Source: Ascaphus truei (Eukaryota; Chordata; Amphibia; Anura; Ascaphidae). Taken from it: a stretch of 64,000 nucleotides of DNA. The notes below the pieces were generated by a model. The model saw only the letters and a list, made by a program, of their open reading frames with translations. It was not told the DNA's origin and did no database searches. The stretch covers positions 10,155,431-10,219,430 of the forward strand of contig CM071586.1 in NCBI GenBank assembly GCA_036426205.1, read 5' to 3'. A program made the position numbers and the translations under genes. Of this stretch, positions 44,401-56,237 are shown piece after piece. Each line of letters begins with the position of its first letter. The stretch's first letter is position 1.

Positions 44401-45652
44401 TCTTTGTGATTTGGACTCTTGTGTTTAAGGCCCCGTAGTTTTGACGCTAGGAGTTGTGGCTTTATTACCCCTATCAGTAAAACCTCTGATTGGTACCATT
44501 TAAGCGCTCGCTCACCTCTCTCCTAATTGGGATGTGTTTTAGCCAGATATTGTTTTGTCAAGTGTTCTGAGAACCTTTTGGGAGGGGGCCTTTTTGGTTG
44601 GTTGTGTCGAGGGTAATATTTTGTCAGTTAGCGCCTTTGTGTTTTTAGTTAGATTTTCTTGTAGGAGCCAAGGAAATTAGGTAGCCTTGATTATTGGCTT
44701 TTTGGGCTCCCACACGTTGACGCTGCGGAAAATGACCCTTTGTTAATTCAAAAATGAAATGAGGTTAGTTTGTTGCCGGAGGTTGTTACAATTGGGGGTC
44801 GCGTTAAGGAGGGAATCATTAGTTTCCAAGTATAGGAGGTGTTCTTTACGAAAGGAGAGAGAGAGAGGGTCAAAATCTACCGGGCGTGGTCAGACCATGT
44901 AATCGCGACCTTATATTGGCAGTGGAGGCCGCCTGGGAACATTTATGGAACCTAGCAAGGTATCGCGATCGCGAGTAGGATTGATGTCCGGGGCCGAGAA
45001 GAAAAGTATAGCTCACCTCCCTGGCCTACGTGATGGGCCCTACCAGATAATCCGTGGAGGGAAAAGTTACTGTAGGATCTCTAAACCTGTTCGCCTTTTG
45101 CTGGGTCTGGCTGGTGTTAGCAGAGGGAGGAGATAGGAAGATTTGTCTGTCTCTGGCGACAGTACCAATTGAAGTCCCTGACTACCAGCAAGAGGCAAGT
45201 ACAGATTGGTCCAGGGATTCCACAGATGTCTGCATGAATAAAATTTACTTGATTCTTCGTTGGGTGGTAAAAATATTGATTATGGAAACGGGATTCCAGA
45301 TAGGGGATCCTGTATGGTATTGGGTAGCTCCTCTACTGGGCTTCATCGGGATAATTGGTGGAATCAAATGTGTACACATTTTTTTCTTTACTCAGAATTT
45401 GGACGTGATCCTCCCACTTTTCCCTGAACCGGTGGCCTGATCGGAGACGTAGAAAGTGGAGAAGGCCTGATTGACATGTGTGGGGGGGGTCATTAGACGC
45501 ATAAACAGTGGGTTCACTATCATTCTTCCTTGAAGGAGCGTAATATGCGGTTCTCTTGTGTTTTGGGTTTGTATGTTCTCTGGTTTGCGCTAGTTGACGT
45601 TTACCTATGAGTCTGGGGGCTTGAGCCATTATTGAGGGATGGTAATTTAATT
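41461..45652 (-). pseudogene. L1 copy 2: ORF2 broken by very many indels
   Basis: Colinear with 27663-31792 along its whole length, including the insert near 42100-42300. Differences are overwhelmingly one-base deletions and insertions, so frames break every 30-90 codons (for example 42905-42627, 44358-44173). Start region and motif order are those of copy 1. The error profile suggests uncorrected long reads, so it may be an intact gene in reality. Confidence 0.85.
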
Positions 45653-48600
45653 GATGACATTATGGGGGGCATGTTCTCCCAGGGTTGTGCGGCCTGGGTC
45701 CCGTATTATTCCCATGAGGGGAAGGGTTGGTTCCTGGCTGGGGGAAGGGTTGGCGGGTTGTTGTTGTTATATACTTGATAGTCTATTTTGATTGGAGAGT
45801 CAGAAGTAGTAGGGTGGGGGGGAATGGGCCCAGGGCAGGGGGGGCGGGGGGGGGGCAAACACAATAAAGGAGAGAAAGAAGTGGACTTTTGAGAAGCCCA
45901 ATGTATGTCCCTTTGGCCCTTGTGTGTAAGGAATTGGGGGATTAAGGTCCCCTGGAGAGTCCTTACAGCGGTACGCCAATCGTGTGACTTCCAAGGTTGG
46001 GAGGTCCGACCACCTCCACGTGATTAGCTTAAATAGGGGGGGCGGGAAAGAGGGGAGGGGGCGTTGGGCTCGAGAGAGCAAATGTGATCCCAAACTGCGG
46101 GAAACGTTTGGGGGGGGGGGGTTGGACGGGGAGTTGTGTGGGGGCGGCGCTACTTTAAACCGGGCTTATTTCCCATTTTTTTCACCACATAATGGACTGC
46201 GTTTGTATTGGATTTTCCAACAGTTTGATCAACCTTCATTGCTATCTTTAACATTCGGTGTAGTGTCGGACGGCAAAACGTAGGAAACGTCGGGGTGGGG
46301 GGGTGGAGTGGGGGGAGGGAGGGGGGGGGGGGGGGGGGGGGAAGGGCTGGCAGGGATGGGATTGCAGCGTAGCTTGTAGAGATTTCACTAGCTTTACAAA
46401 ATTAAGGGTACAATCTGTTTTTGTCACATTCAGTACATTACAACATTTTAAGCGTGTACTGGGCAGGTACATGAGGGTGCGACACCTTGACTATACTGCC
46501 TTTTTTTACATCTCTAGAGCTATATAGGATATTTCGGACGGTGAATGTGGGGGGGGGAGGGAGGGGGGGGACACATGAGAGTGGGAGGTGGTTGGTTAGA
46601 GCTATTTCTCTGAACCACAGTTCTTAATTACACTCATTTGGTAACATCTTGTTAAGCTGTAGTTTTGGGCACAAAACCAAATTCAACGGACAGAGGCCAA
46701 CACCTGCATTCCAACAACATGAGTCACCTCCCGGGGGGGGGGGGGGGGAAGGGGGGGAAGTGCTGCGGTGGGGGGCGGGAAGGGGGGGAATGTGTGGGGA
46801 GGGGGGGGATGTGGGGGGGGGATATGCAGCTGGGGGGGGAGGGAGTGAGGGAGGGGGGGGCATTACATGAACTATGGTGATGGTGGCCGATGCATCTCGT
46901 TAAGCATTCCCGTTCACATCCTTTGGTATACCATTCATGTTTAACATGTGATTCTATACAAACAAAGTCCGGTCAGTGGTTAACACCTGCATTCTCCAAC
47001 ATCAGTGCCACGGGGGGGGGGGGGGGGGGTAGGGTGGGTCATCAGGGGTAGGGGGGGGAGGCTGCCCCTTCGGCACCGAGGGAGGGAGGGAGGGGATGGG
47101 GGGGTGGGGGATTAGGGGGGGAAATGGGAAGGAGCATAGATGATAAACCTTAAACATAAACATAAGTATAGATTCATTTGGTTTTCAGTGTGAGCTTTAG
47201 TTCTCAGGCCCGTGAGGGTTTGTGGGAACTTTCTGCAATAGTTACGGTGAGACCTCCCTGGTATGCGCGGACACCACGGGGGTATGCAGGACGGGGGGGA
47301 GGGTGGGGGGGGTGAGGGGTTGGGGGAGGTGGTTTTTTGCAAATGGAGACGTTTTATAATGTCCTGAGACCCCTGGGCTTGTTCTGGGGTTGGTATAGAG
47401 TGGGGACACTTGGGGAGTTGAGTTGGGTAGGGTGGGGGGGGGGAATCAACTACGTCTGTGTCAGGGAGGGACGAGTGGAGGGGGCCCGCTGAGCCTGGTG
47501 GGGGGGGACGGGGAGAGGCTGCTTTTATAACGAATCCGATATCTGGAAACTGCCATCCGGGCCGCGGGGGTGCGAGCCCGTCCTCCGTGGGAAGTTAGGT
47601 GAGCTGGCGCCTGCCATTTGCGAGTGTCCTGGGATGCGCGAGACACCTTGTTTGTGGGGCGTAGCGGGGGAAGGGGAGTGGGGGGGGGCGGTGGGGAAAG
47701 GGGTCGCTTACTTCTCAGTGTAGCGCGTGACTTTGGCCCTAAGGCTCTTATCCGTGCGGGGGAGCGGCGACCTTAGGGCCCGCGCCACGCTGCGTGCTCC
47801 GGTGAATGAAGGTTTTCTCCCATCCTCCCCCCCTCCACTTCTTCTAACGTTACCCGTAACCCTCTTGTTACCCTCCTCCCCCCTCGCTCTTCCCCTACCT
47901 CCTTTTACTTTATCTCCCGACTTCTTGCTGCTACCAACCCCCCCCCCATCTACTACCCTTTTTCCCTTACCGAGCCCATCACGCTCCCCCCCCCCCCGCA
48001 CTCTCTCTAACATCTCCCTTTTCTGGCTCTAGATTCCCTCATCCCCCCCCTGTGCCTCCCACCTTCCCTCTTTGTCCGTCTACCCTTTTCTCAGCTACCC
48101 TTCATCCACCCCATCCTTCTTTTACCTTAATACTTACTCATTCCACACCAACTCTTCACTCCCCCCGCCCCCCCCCCCCCCGGCCTTCCTCCTTCGCCCC
48201 CCATCCCCCCTTTCCCACACCCCTCACCTTGTCTCCCTCCGTCCCACCCCTCTACAAACCTCTGATCCTCCTCTCTACCTCTACCTGCCCCAAACTTTTT
48301 CTCCTCTCCCCCCTCACCACCCCCACCCTTCCACACTCCCCCTAAACTGTACATTCATTCCCTCTATCACCGTCCCCCCTCTCTAACCACACTCCCCCTC
48401 CAACCTCCTCCCTCCTCCCCAACCGTTCCCGCTAATGCTCACCCCCTCTCTCCCTCGCCCCGCTTCCCCCGCCCTCAAGCCCCCACGCCATTCCAGGTCG
48501 CTTGCCACCACTCCTACCATTTTACAGCTCTTAGGATAGAACTTTCCCTACCCCCCCCTTCTTTCCCCTCCGCGACACCCACCACCCCTCACCTACCCAC

Positions 48601-49325
48601 TCTCTTTCCCCATCTCCCGTCCTGAACCCCCCACACCCCCCCTACCTCCGCCCTGGGAGAGGGGGACTTCTGGTGGTGACGACGTAGTGGTTTTACGGAA
48701 GACGGCCCTCGGCTACGTCCGGGGCTGGCTCTGCAGCGGAGGGATATTTGGCTCTGTCGACCGCTGGTTGTTCTGCAAGAGCTCTGGCCTACGTGGAGGT
48801 CGGGCTTCAGCGGCTCGGGCGGGAGTCAATGCAGGGGGGGCGAGGGAGAGAGGTACGGGGAGGGGGGGGCAGGGGGTGTGAGGAGAGGGTACGGGAGCGG
48901 GGAGGAGACGGAACGGGGGGGTGGAGAGGGGGAGGCAGGGGGGCAGGGAGAGGCCAGGGAGGGGGTGGAGAGGGGGGGGGGGGGCTAAGGCAGGGGGGGG
49001 GAACTTGAGGGGAGTGAGAGGCAGAGGAGGGCGGTGAGGGAGGAGGGGGGGGACCTGGGTAGGGGGGATGGGCGGGGATGAGGGGGCAGGGGGGTAGGAG
49101 CTAGGAGGGGGCGGGGGGACACACCATCGTGCCTTAGTGGAGTGGGTTAGGGGGTATGGTATTATTGGGGAAAAATAGCTGTGGGTGGGGTGGTGTCAGG
49201 CAGGGATGGAGGTTGAATGGAGAGTAGCGGACATCAGGGCCGTTTTGGAAGATTGGAGCTGCGTTGCAGGCCTTGTGGCTCACTGGGTCTTTTGGCTAGC
49301 GAGTCTTTCAGAGGCTCTGGGTGTT
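45653..49325 (-). other. L1 copy 2: C-rich spacer between ORF1 and ORF2
   Basis: The same ordered blocks as 31793-34515, with G-runs of up to 21 on plus (46320-46341, 47010-47029). It is about 2.8 kb after subtracting the pseudo-random block 47775-48655. The spacer links directly to ORF1 at 49325. Confidence 0.75.
47775..48655. other. Pseudo-random C/T-rich block in the L1 copy 2 spacer
   Basis: About 880 bp lies between GGGGAGCGGCGACCTT and CTGGTGGTGACGACGTAG. In copy 1 these flanks are adjacent (about 33885-33905). No repeat structure, TIR or TSD; C-rich although its surroundings are G-rich. Best read as a low-quality read stretch. Confidence 0.6.
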
Positions 49326-50297
49326 TCAGCCGGGTCGGATCGTGCTGTTCTGGGGGGACGTTCCTCTCTTTCTTCTCCTCTCTGGGGGGGCGACACCTAT
49401 CACTTTAAGGAAATCGTTAATATCCTCCGGGTCGGAGATGGTGTAAAATCGCCCGTTCCTCGGGACAATAAGTTTGAAGGGAAAGCCCCAGCGGTAGGAG
49501 ACACCGCGGTCCCTGAGGAGAGCTGTGAGAGGCTTCATCCCCTGTCGCTTCAGGACTGTTGATCGGGAGAGATCACTGAATATCTGGATCGTGCAGTCGT
49601 CCATTTTGACATCCCCCGCTCTTCTCGCAGCCGCAGAGATTTTTTCTTTTGCCGTGTACACGTGATATTTCACTATCACGTCTCTTGGGCGGTTAGGGTC
49701 GGGCGATTTGGGACCAAGGGCCCTGTGTGCCCTATCCAGCTGGAGCTCGTGTTCGGTGAGGTCGGGGACAAGTTTCAGGAACATCTGCCTGATGTAAGTC
49801 TGGAGGGATTCAGACGCGACTGCTTCAGGGATCCCCCTGAACCGCAGGTTCTGCCTGCGATCCCTGTTCTTGTGGTCCTCAATAGTGTTTTTCAGGGCAG
49901 CAATCTCATGCCCCACTCTGGTCATGTCGTCCTCTAGGTTAGAGTGGGTGTCCGCGATTGTGGAGATCTGCGCTTCCACTGCCTCTGTCCGCGCGGTTAG
50001 TTTGCTGACATCTGCCTTTATATCGCGTAAGACCTTCTCGAGGTCTTCCACGAACCCCCTCCGCATCCTGAGGAGAAGGGCCTCAAAAAATGCAGAGTTG
50101 AGCTCCTGCTGGGCTGGGTTTGCTTGGGGGAGCCCTGCTGCCTGCGCGGCGTCCTCGTGCTCCTCAGTGCCATCTTGAGATTCCGAGGCCGGCTCCATCT
50201 GGCGCTGGGTCGGCTGAAAAAACTTTGTTACGGGGTTCGGAGTTTTTTTTGGTGCTTCCCCGTCATGCCTGACTACTTTAGGGGGGGTGCTGGGCAC
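49326..50297 (-). CDS. L1-clade LINE ORF1 protein (RNA-binding coiled-coil protein)
   Basis: 323-codon intact frame. N-terminal disordered region (1-65), coiled coil with heptads (about 70-145: LEKVLRDIKADVSKL, EDDMTRVGHEIAALKNTI), RRM-like domain starting RRQNLRFRGIPE (148-159) with DRAHRALG (188-195), and a basic C-terminal domain (AKEKISAAARR, 216-226, to about 310). This is the L1 ORF1p (Transposase_22) plan: a trimeric nucleic-acid chaperone that packages L1 RNA in the cytoplasm. It lies upstream of the ORF2 of copy 2 on the same strand, separated by the C-rich spacer. The clean frame marks the end of the noisy interval. Confidence 0.93.
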   Translation of the reverse strand: MPSTPPKVVRHDGEAPKKTPNPVTKFFQPTQRQMEPASESQDGTEEHEDAAQAAGLPQANPAQQELNSAFFEALLLRMRRGFVEDLEKVLRDIKADVSKLTARTEAVEAQISTIADTHSNLEDDMTRVGHEIAALKNTIEDHKNRDRRQNLRFRGIPEAVASESLQTYIRQMFLKLVPDLTEHELQLDRAHRALGPKSPDPNRPRDVIVKYHVYTAKEKISAAARRAGDVKMDDCTIQIFSDLSRSTVLKRQGMKPLTALLRDRGVSYRWGFPFKLIVPRNGRFYTISDPEDINDFLKVIGVAPPERRRKRGTSPQNSTIRPG

Positions 50298-50404
50298 TTT
50301 TTGGGGGGATATTGTGCCGTTTGGGGTGCTTTTCTGGTAGCGTTATGGGGAGGGTGTCGGGAGCTCTCTTTCTACCCTTCCATTCACGGTGACATCACCG
50401 GAAG
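50298..50404 (-). other. L1 copy 2: 5' UTR
   Basis: About 107 bp from the ORF1 start to the edge of the minisatellite. It holds GGTGACATCACCGG (about 50388-50401), a palindromic GGTGAxxTCACC word. The 5' end abuts CTCCCACCCCCTGTAGTATT, the right-hand target-duplication candidate. Very short for an L1 5' UTR. Confidence 0.55.
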
Positions 50405-50584
50405 TCCTCCCACCCCCTGTAGTATTAGGGAAGCTCTCACCCACCCTCTGTAGTATGAGGGACACTCACACACCCCCTGAAGTATTAGGAACGCACTCAC
50501 CCACCCCCTGCAGTATTAGGGACACTCACCCATCCCCTGCAGTATTAGGGACACTCACCCATCCCCTGCAGTATTAGGGACGGT
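50405..50584. repeat. 31-bp minisatellite, right block (clean)
   Basis: Six units of the array found at 37676-40531, here with few indels. Starts with CTCCCACCCCCTGTAGTATT, matching the left flank CACCCACCCCTCGTAGTATT. Confidence 0.92.
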
Positions 50585-50870
50585 CGCAGTGGTACTGTGT
50601 GTGTGTGTGTGTAAAAAACAAGCAGTGGTACTGTGTAGGTGTGTAAATAACAAGCAGCTGTACTGTGTGTGTGTAAATAACAAGCAGCGGTCCTGTGTGT
50701 CTGTAAATAACAAGCAGCGGTACTGTGGGCGTGTGAATAAAAAGCAGCGGTACTGTGGGCATGTGAATAACAAGCAGCGGTACTGTGTGTGTGTGAATAA
50801 CAAGCAGCGGTACTGTGGGTGTGTAAATAACAAGCAGCGGTACTGTGTGTGTGTGTAAATAACAAGAGGA
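50585..50870. repeat. 30-bp minisatellite with TG core
   Basis: About nine units of 30 bp (AATAACAAGCAGCGGTACTG, then TGTGTGTGTA). Open on both strands by period. Starts immediately after the 31-bp array. Confidence 0.92.
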
Positions 50871-51004
50871 CAGCCGCCCAGCCTCATAGTCCAGGTATAT
50901 TCCTAATCTCTGCGAGGGAGACTCGGGATATATCTGTGTGCGTATTGAGTCATGTATCACTGCATGATTATTACCCCACGTGTACAAACCCCAGGACTTC
51001 TTAT

Positions 51005-51628
51005 TCTGTCCTGTGAGGGACTGACGTCCCTCCTTGTCCGGCTCACGGTAACATATATGTGTCCCCGCCTTGCCAGGCTCACGGTAAGATATATATGTGT
51101 CCCCTCCTTGTCCGGCTCACGGTACATATGATTGACGCCCTCCTTGCCCGGCTCACGGTAACATATATATGTGTCCCCTCCTGCCCGGCTCATGGTAACA
51201 TATATATGTGTCCCCTCCTTGCCCGGCTCACGGTAACATATATATGTGTCCGCTCCTTGCCGGCTCATGGTAACATATATGGTGACCCCTCCTTGCCCGG
51301 CTCATGGTAACATATATATGTGACCCCCTCCTTGCCGGCTCACGGTAACATATAGATGTGACCCCTCCTTGCCCGGCTCACGGTAACATATAGATGTGAC
51401 CCCTCCTTGCCCGGCTCACGGTAAGATATATATGTGTCCCCTCCTTGCCCGGCTCACGTAATAATTATGTGACCCCTCCATGCCCGGCTCACGGAAATAA
51501 TATATTTGACCCCTCCTTGCCCGGCTCACGGTAGATATATATTTGCCCCTCTTTGTCCGCTCACGGTAACGAATATATGTTCCCCGCTCTTGCCGTGCTC
51601 ACGGTAGATATAGTAATGGCCTTCCTCC
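51005..51628. repeat. 38-39-bp minisatellite
   Basis: About 16 units of 37-39 bp: CCCCTCCTTGCCCGGCTCAC then GGTAACATATATATGTG. The right end decays and joins L1 RT codons at about 51629. Confidence 0.92.
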
Positions 51629-53216
51629 TTGCCATTTCACTGATTAATTTGGATGTTAAAATTTACTCCAAACTCATAGCAAACAGGATGGGTAGTGTCC
51701 TTCCCGGGTTAATCCACACGGATCAAGTAGGGTTTATCGGAGGTAGACAAGCCGCAGACAACACCAGGAGAATAATTGATTTAATTGACTTGGCTAAAAA
51801 GAAAAACATACACTCCATGGTGTTAAGTCTGGATGCTGAGAAAGCCTTTGATAGGATAGACTGGCCCTACCTAAAAGAAACATTGGGAGAATTTGCTTTT
51901 GAAGGACGCCTATTAAGATCCATTCTTACGCTATATGAAGGTCCAACGGCAAGTGTGCGACATCAGGGCTTCCCCTCAGATCAATTTAATATACGAAGCG
52001 GAACAAGACAGGGTTGCCCGTTGTCCCCACTGCTGTTTGCTCTCTGTATCGAGCCCCTAGCTGCGCACATTAGGTATAACAGGAATCTCAAAAGAAGACC
52101 AGATGCACAAAGCAGCCTTGTATGCAGATGACGTCATTTTAACGTTGTCAAAACCTCTTACATTCTTGCCCAATGTGTTCGAGATTCTAAGTAAATTTAA
52201 CCAAATTTTGCGGTTTAAAATCAATCAGACCAAATCGGAAGCCCTCAATATACATTTACCCAAAGAGGTAGAAAACTGATTGACAAACTTTAACTTTAAA
52301 TGGCAAGCCTCCGCTATCAAATATTTAGGGGTATACATCACAAGGGAAAACAAAACATTATACAAAGCTAATTTTCCAAGGCTGATTAAGACAATGGGGG
52401 AGGATCTCAGGACATGGATGAGGGGTAGCATCTCATGGATTGGGAGGATACATAGCGTGAAAATGAATCTCCTCCCAAGGATGTTATATCTTTTCCAGAG
52501 TCTACCTATACCTGTAGTAAATGCGGACATCCTCTCCCTACAGTCACAAATTATGACATTTATTTGGAATAAGAAAAACCCAAGAATTGCAAAGGGTATC
52601 TTGAAGAAGCCTACGACGAAAGGAGGACTAGCGGTACCTTGCTTGTTAGCTTACTACAAAGTGGCTCAATTAAGTCAAATTATCCAATGGCACACGGACC
52701 CAAGCTTAAGGAGATGGGTAGAATTGGAGAAAAGCTGTTGTGCACCAATTGAACTACACGATTTGATCTGGCTACCCAAGAAAGGGATAATCAGGATGGA
52801 AATGGCGCTCCAGACCATAGTCGGTTCATTAAAGGTTTGGGAGGCCACTAAATACAGCTGTAATCTAACCTCCAAGAACTCACTTATGACACCGATCATC
52901 GGTAACCCAGATTTCGCTCCAGGGATGAATAGAAATAATTTGTTAGTTTGGATACAGTCGGGTATTACATGGCTTAATAACCTGGAGGGAAGAAAATATA
53001 TAAAAACATTTGAACAAATTAAGGCCACAAAGGATATACCAAACAAGGCATTCTTTAGATACCTCCAGATCAGAGATTTCTATAACAAAACCCCAATCAG
53101 ACCGGTAAGAACGAAGTTTGAGCAGCTGTGTTCTAGAGGAACAGACACACGGGGACTAACATCTAGAATGTACAGGGAAGTGATCTGTCCTGGGACCCCT
53201 AATGAAAGAAGACTGA
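51629..53216 (+). pseudogene. L1-clade LINE 3: 5'-truncated ORF2, RT to thumb
   Basis: Plus strand, starting inside RT at SLINLDVKIYSKLIANR. Contains QVGFIGGRQAADNTRR, LSLDAEKAFDRIDW and GTRQGCPLSPLLFALCIEPL. After a frameshift near 52075 the catalytic ALYADDVILTL follows (about 52115-52150), then a stop TGA (52277). It continues with NFKWQASAIKYLGVYI, SWIGRIHSVKMNLLPRMLY and TTKGGLAVPCLLAYY (52280-53216). Different subfamily from copies 1 and 2. No endonuclease or ORF1. A MITE interrupts it at 53217. Confidence 0.9.
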
Positions 53217-53687
53217 GGGCCTCATGCAGAGAGCAGCGCTATTTAAAATTGGAGAGGGGAATAAAATGTAGCTTTAGTGGAGAGTTTTTTTCTCCATATG
53301 CAGAAAGGGCATAAAACTGCATTTAGAATCCTTTCTGCATATGGAGAGTTTCAACCGGCGATATGTGCGCTGGTGAAACATGTTTTAAAAAAAGCGCGTT
53401 TTTTTTTTCCCCTTCTCCCTCTGGCCGCCGACCTCCAGCTTCCAGCCAAGTTTTTTTGGCGGAGGTAAATTGAGAATTTCTCTCCATGTTATTGGCGCGA
53501 TCAGCCACTAGATGGCGATCGCGCCTTTCTGAATAGGGATATTTTTACATGAGGGGAGATTTAGGGGAGAAAAAAAAAAAAAAAAATGGCGCTTTTTTTT
53601 AAAACTCGCCAGTACCTGCCGTTCTACAGGCATTTCTCTCCAAATAATGCCGCTATTCACATTACCGCTGCTCTCTGCATGAGGCCC
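53217..53687. mobile_element. TIR MITE, family A, copy 2
   Basis: 471 bp with ends GGGCCTCATGCAGAGAGC and GCTCTCTGCATGAGGCCC, identical to the copy at 9300-9791. Flanks TGA (53214-53216) and TTA (53688-53690) form a 3-bp duplication with one change. Removing it rejoins L1 codons RRL-SYIRQWE. The interior is T- and A-run rich with GGCGATCGCGCC and TCGCCA words. Confidence 0.9.
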
Positions 53688-54722
53688 TTAGTTACATCAG
53701 GCAGTGGGAATCTGACTTAGGAGAGACTTTAGAGGACGAGGGATGGGACAGGATCCTACAGGCAGCAGCAAAAAGTTCAATCTGCACCACGTTAAAGGAG
53801 AACGCATATAAAGTCCTTATGCGATGGTATTACACCCCATCAAGATTAGCTAAATTTGTAAGGGGCTACTCCCCGCTCTGCCCAAAGCAGTGCGGGGAGG
53901 CGGCGGGTTTGCGACACATGCTGTGGTCCTGCACAAAAGTGGTCCTGGTTTGGAAACAAATGAGAGATTGGTTAAAAAGGATACTCAATTTGGAGATCCC
54001 CCTGGACCCGTGGGTGTTCCTCCTGGGCAGGCGGATCCAGGGTCTATCAAATGCGACGCATAAATTAATCGCGCATTTTGCAACAGCCACAAGATGCGAG
54101 ATCGCAGCATTATGGAAGCAAAAGGAACTACCAATCATCCCTAAAATCAGAAACAGGATTTGGCATGTCTGACGGATGGAGCAATTAACGAGTTTAGTTA
54201 ATGACACCGGCCTAAATTTCCTAAAAGTCTGGACGCCACAGCTGGCCCAGACAGATATCCCAGGGGTGGATGCTGCCGCAATACTTCAATGATAGCAGCA
54301 AATGCGTTCTCCTTTGAAGGTAAGAGATCCGACAGCACATAGCGACGGACAGGTAGGCCTGAAACTGACGACAGCCCCGACTACATGAGGGCAAGAAAAG
54401 AGCAGGGAATAGGGTGAAAGTCCCTCTGAGAAACATAAAACAAAACGATACAGGAACTGAAAAAAGGAACCAAAACCCAAGCAAAAGACGCACCGGTTCT
54501 CCCTCGCCCCTAAACCCCCGCCCCACCCTTCGTCGTCGTCCCCCGCCGGACCTGTGTCTGGTATGTCTTGTAAATAACGTTCTATGTTGTAGGTAGTTCC
54601 TAATATGTCATGTACGAGTATCGTATTGTTTGTTAAAAAAAAAAGTTGGTGTACAACACAATGGTTTGTGGCATAATGTATAAACAAGAAACTCCAATAA
54701 AATTGAAAAACAAAAAAAAAAT
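53688..54722 (+). pseudogene. L1-clade LINE 3: ORF2 C-terminus, 3' UTR and poly-A tail
   Basis: Frame to 54172 reads SYIRQWESDLGETLEDEGW, AAAKSSICTTLKENAYKVL, MRWYYTPSRLAKF and the Cys-His knuckle CPKQCGEAAGLRHMLWSC (C-x3-C-x7-H-x4-C), then LEIPLDPWVFLLG, ending with TGA at 54170-54172. The 3' UTR carries AATAAA (54696-54701) and a poly-A tail (54706-54721), a normal L1 3' end. No matching target duplication was found at the 5' junction. Confidence 0.88.
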
Positions 54723-55443
54723 ACGAAACAGACATCGTACCCACTTCTTATACGTACCAGTGTCATCGCTTAAGCTGCCGTGTGAATTGCCCTATAAACG
54801 TTACACATAAGACGAGCATTGAGAGGAACGTACGTAATAAATTCTATACTAGACTATATACCCGTGAGAATCTATATGGTAAGGGGAATAAACCCCATGG
54901 TGTCCGGTGCTCTACACAGTATATATAGCTAGGTATGGGTTAATAATAGGCAACCTCAGATGCGTATATGTATAAAGTAAAAAACAACAATCCCACTGCA
55001 ATTGAAATGTTCAAATGTCCATATGAATATAAACGAAGGAACGGGGAGGCAGACTAAAAACCTAGGAGGGGGGCCAGTTATGCAGGAAATAGTATAGAGA
55101 CTAGGATGAGAAGCCGTAAAAACTCCTCTCCTGTACTCACGGAACAACTAGAGCATTCTGCTGCCCTTACCCGCCTGGTATCTTCACTGCTCCTTCGCTA
55201 GCTTCCCGGTCCCAGCTTTACAGCGGCTGCGCTTCAGCATGACGTCACCGCTGTCGCCGAACTGCTTGCTCCGGGACGGATTCCGAGACGTGTCACGCGT
55301 ACCGGTGGTCCTTGCAACCGCAGAGCGAGGCGGCTCCGTGGCATACGTCTTGTAGAGCAGGGGATCGTTTGCGTGCTCCAGCCCAGGGATATGTAGCAGG
55401 AAAAGGTAGATTTGTAGGCGGTCACTGCGGGAGATGGGAACTC
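54723..55443. other. Unassigned sequence left of PLE 2
   Basis: AT-rich to 55150, then GC-rich with ATGACGTCAC (about 55239). It may include the distal part of the PLE terminal repeat. No coding recognised. Confidence 0.4.
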
Positions 55444-55469
55444 AGCCGGAGATGAGAGTTAAAATCAGC

Positions 55470-55475
55470 TTTATT
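55470..55475 (-). promoter_or_regulatory. AATAAA poly(A) signal of PLE 2 terminal module
   Basis: TTTATT on plus, AATAAA on minus, 36 bp after the hammerhead-like motif, the same position as in the PLE at 9096-9101 and the solo end at 21865-21870. Confidence 0.6.
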
Positions 55476-55512
55476 AAGACATGGTGCTGGACATCACAGA
55501 GAGACTCCTATC

Positions 55513-55552
55513 CTCTGACGCGTTTCGTCCCGTGTAGGAACTTTATCAAAGA
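55513..55552 (-). ncRNA. Hammerhead-like ribozyme motif in PLE 2
   Basis: On minus: stem I CTCT/AGAG, core TTGATAA, extra A, stem II GTTCC/GGGAC (one T-G wobble where the 9016 copy has C-G), loop TACAC, GAAA, ACGCGT, cleavage triplet GTC. A TATA-like TACTTAAG (55585-55578) lies 32-33 bp upstream. The change from C-G to T-G keeps stem II paired. Confidence 0.7.
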
Positions 55553-56237
55553 GTAAATGAAATCTCTCCAGACAGATCTTAAGTAGGCAGGTCCCCCTCC
55601 ACTATTGGCTGGAAATTTGTTCACACAGTGGGAAGCACTTAGTCAATCACTAATTGAGATTGAAGCCTCATGTGGAGAAGAACCTTACCTCTCTAAAAGA
55701 TATGCTGTAAATACACAAAAACAAGTGATAACATATACGCAACATACAAGAAAACCTTTAAAAATATTAAAAACAACATCGTGTGATGTGCAGCAACCTA
55801 AATATAAAAATATATATTATAATCAATAGCACTGGATGATACCTTGAATTCATAAGAGGAGTGAGTGGAAAGAAACCTTATATGTTAGAAGTCATACACA
55901 TTTGATATACATTCTATACCACATTGCATTTATAATGTCAAAATACAGAAAATATAATAATTGATGAAAAATTATTTGTAATGCATATACAACAACACAA
56001 ATAATTGTAATATGAATCTTAATAATAAAGGATTACATCAAACTATTTGTGGTTATTATATCTGTATACCCAATAAACGACTACGCATATACATATATAT
56101 ACATGCACATGTATAATCTCGAGGACAACTGTATCACAGAGCACGGTCTTGAATAGTTTTGCATATAAGAAATCAAAACAGTAAATAATATATATGTTGA
56201 GATGCATGGAGACACACGCTCAAGACTCCCCCAATCC

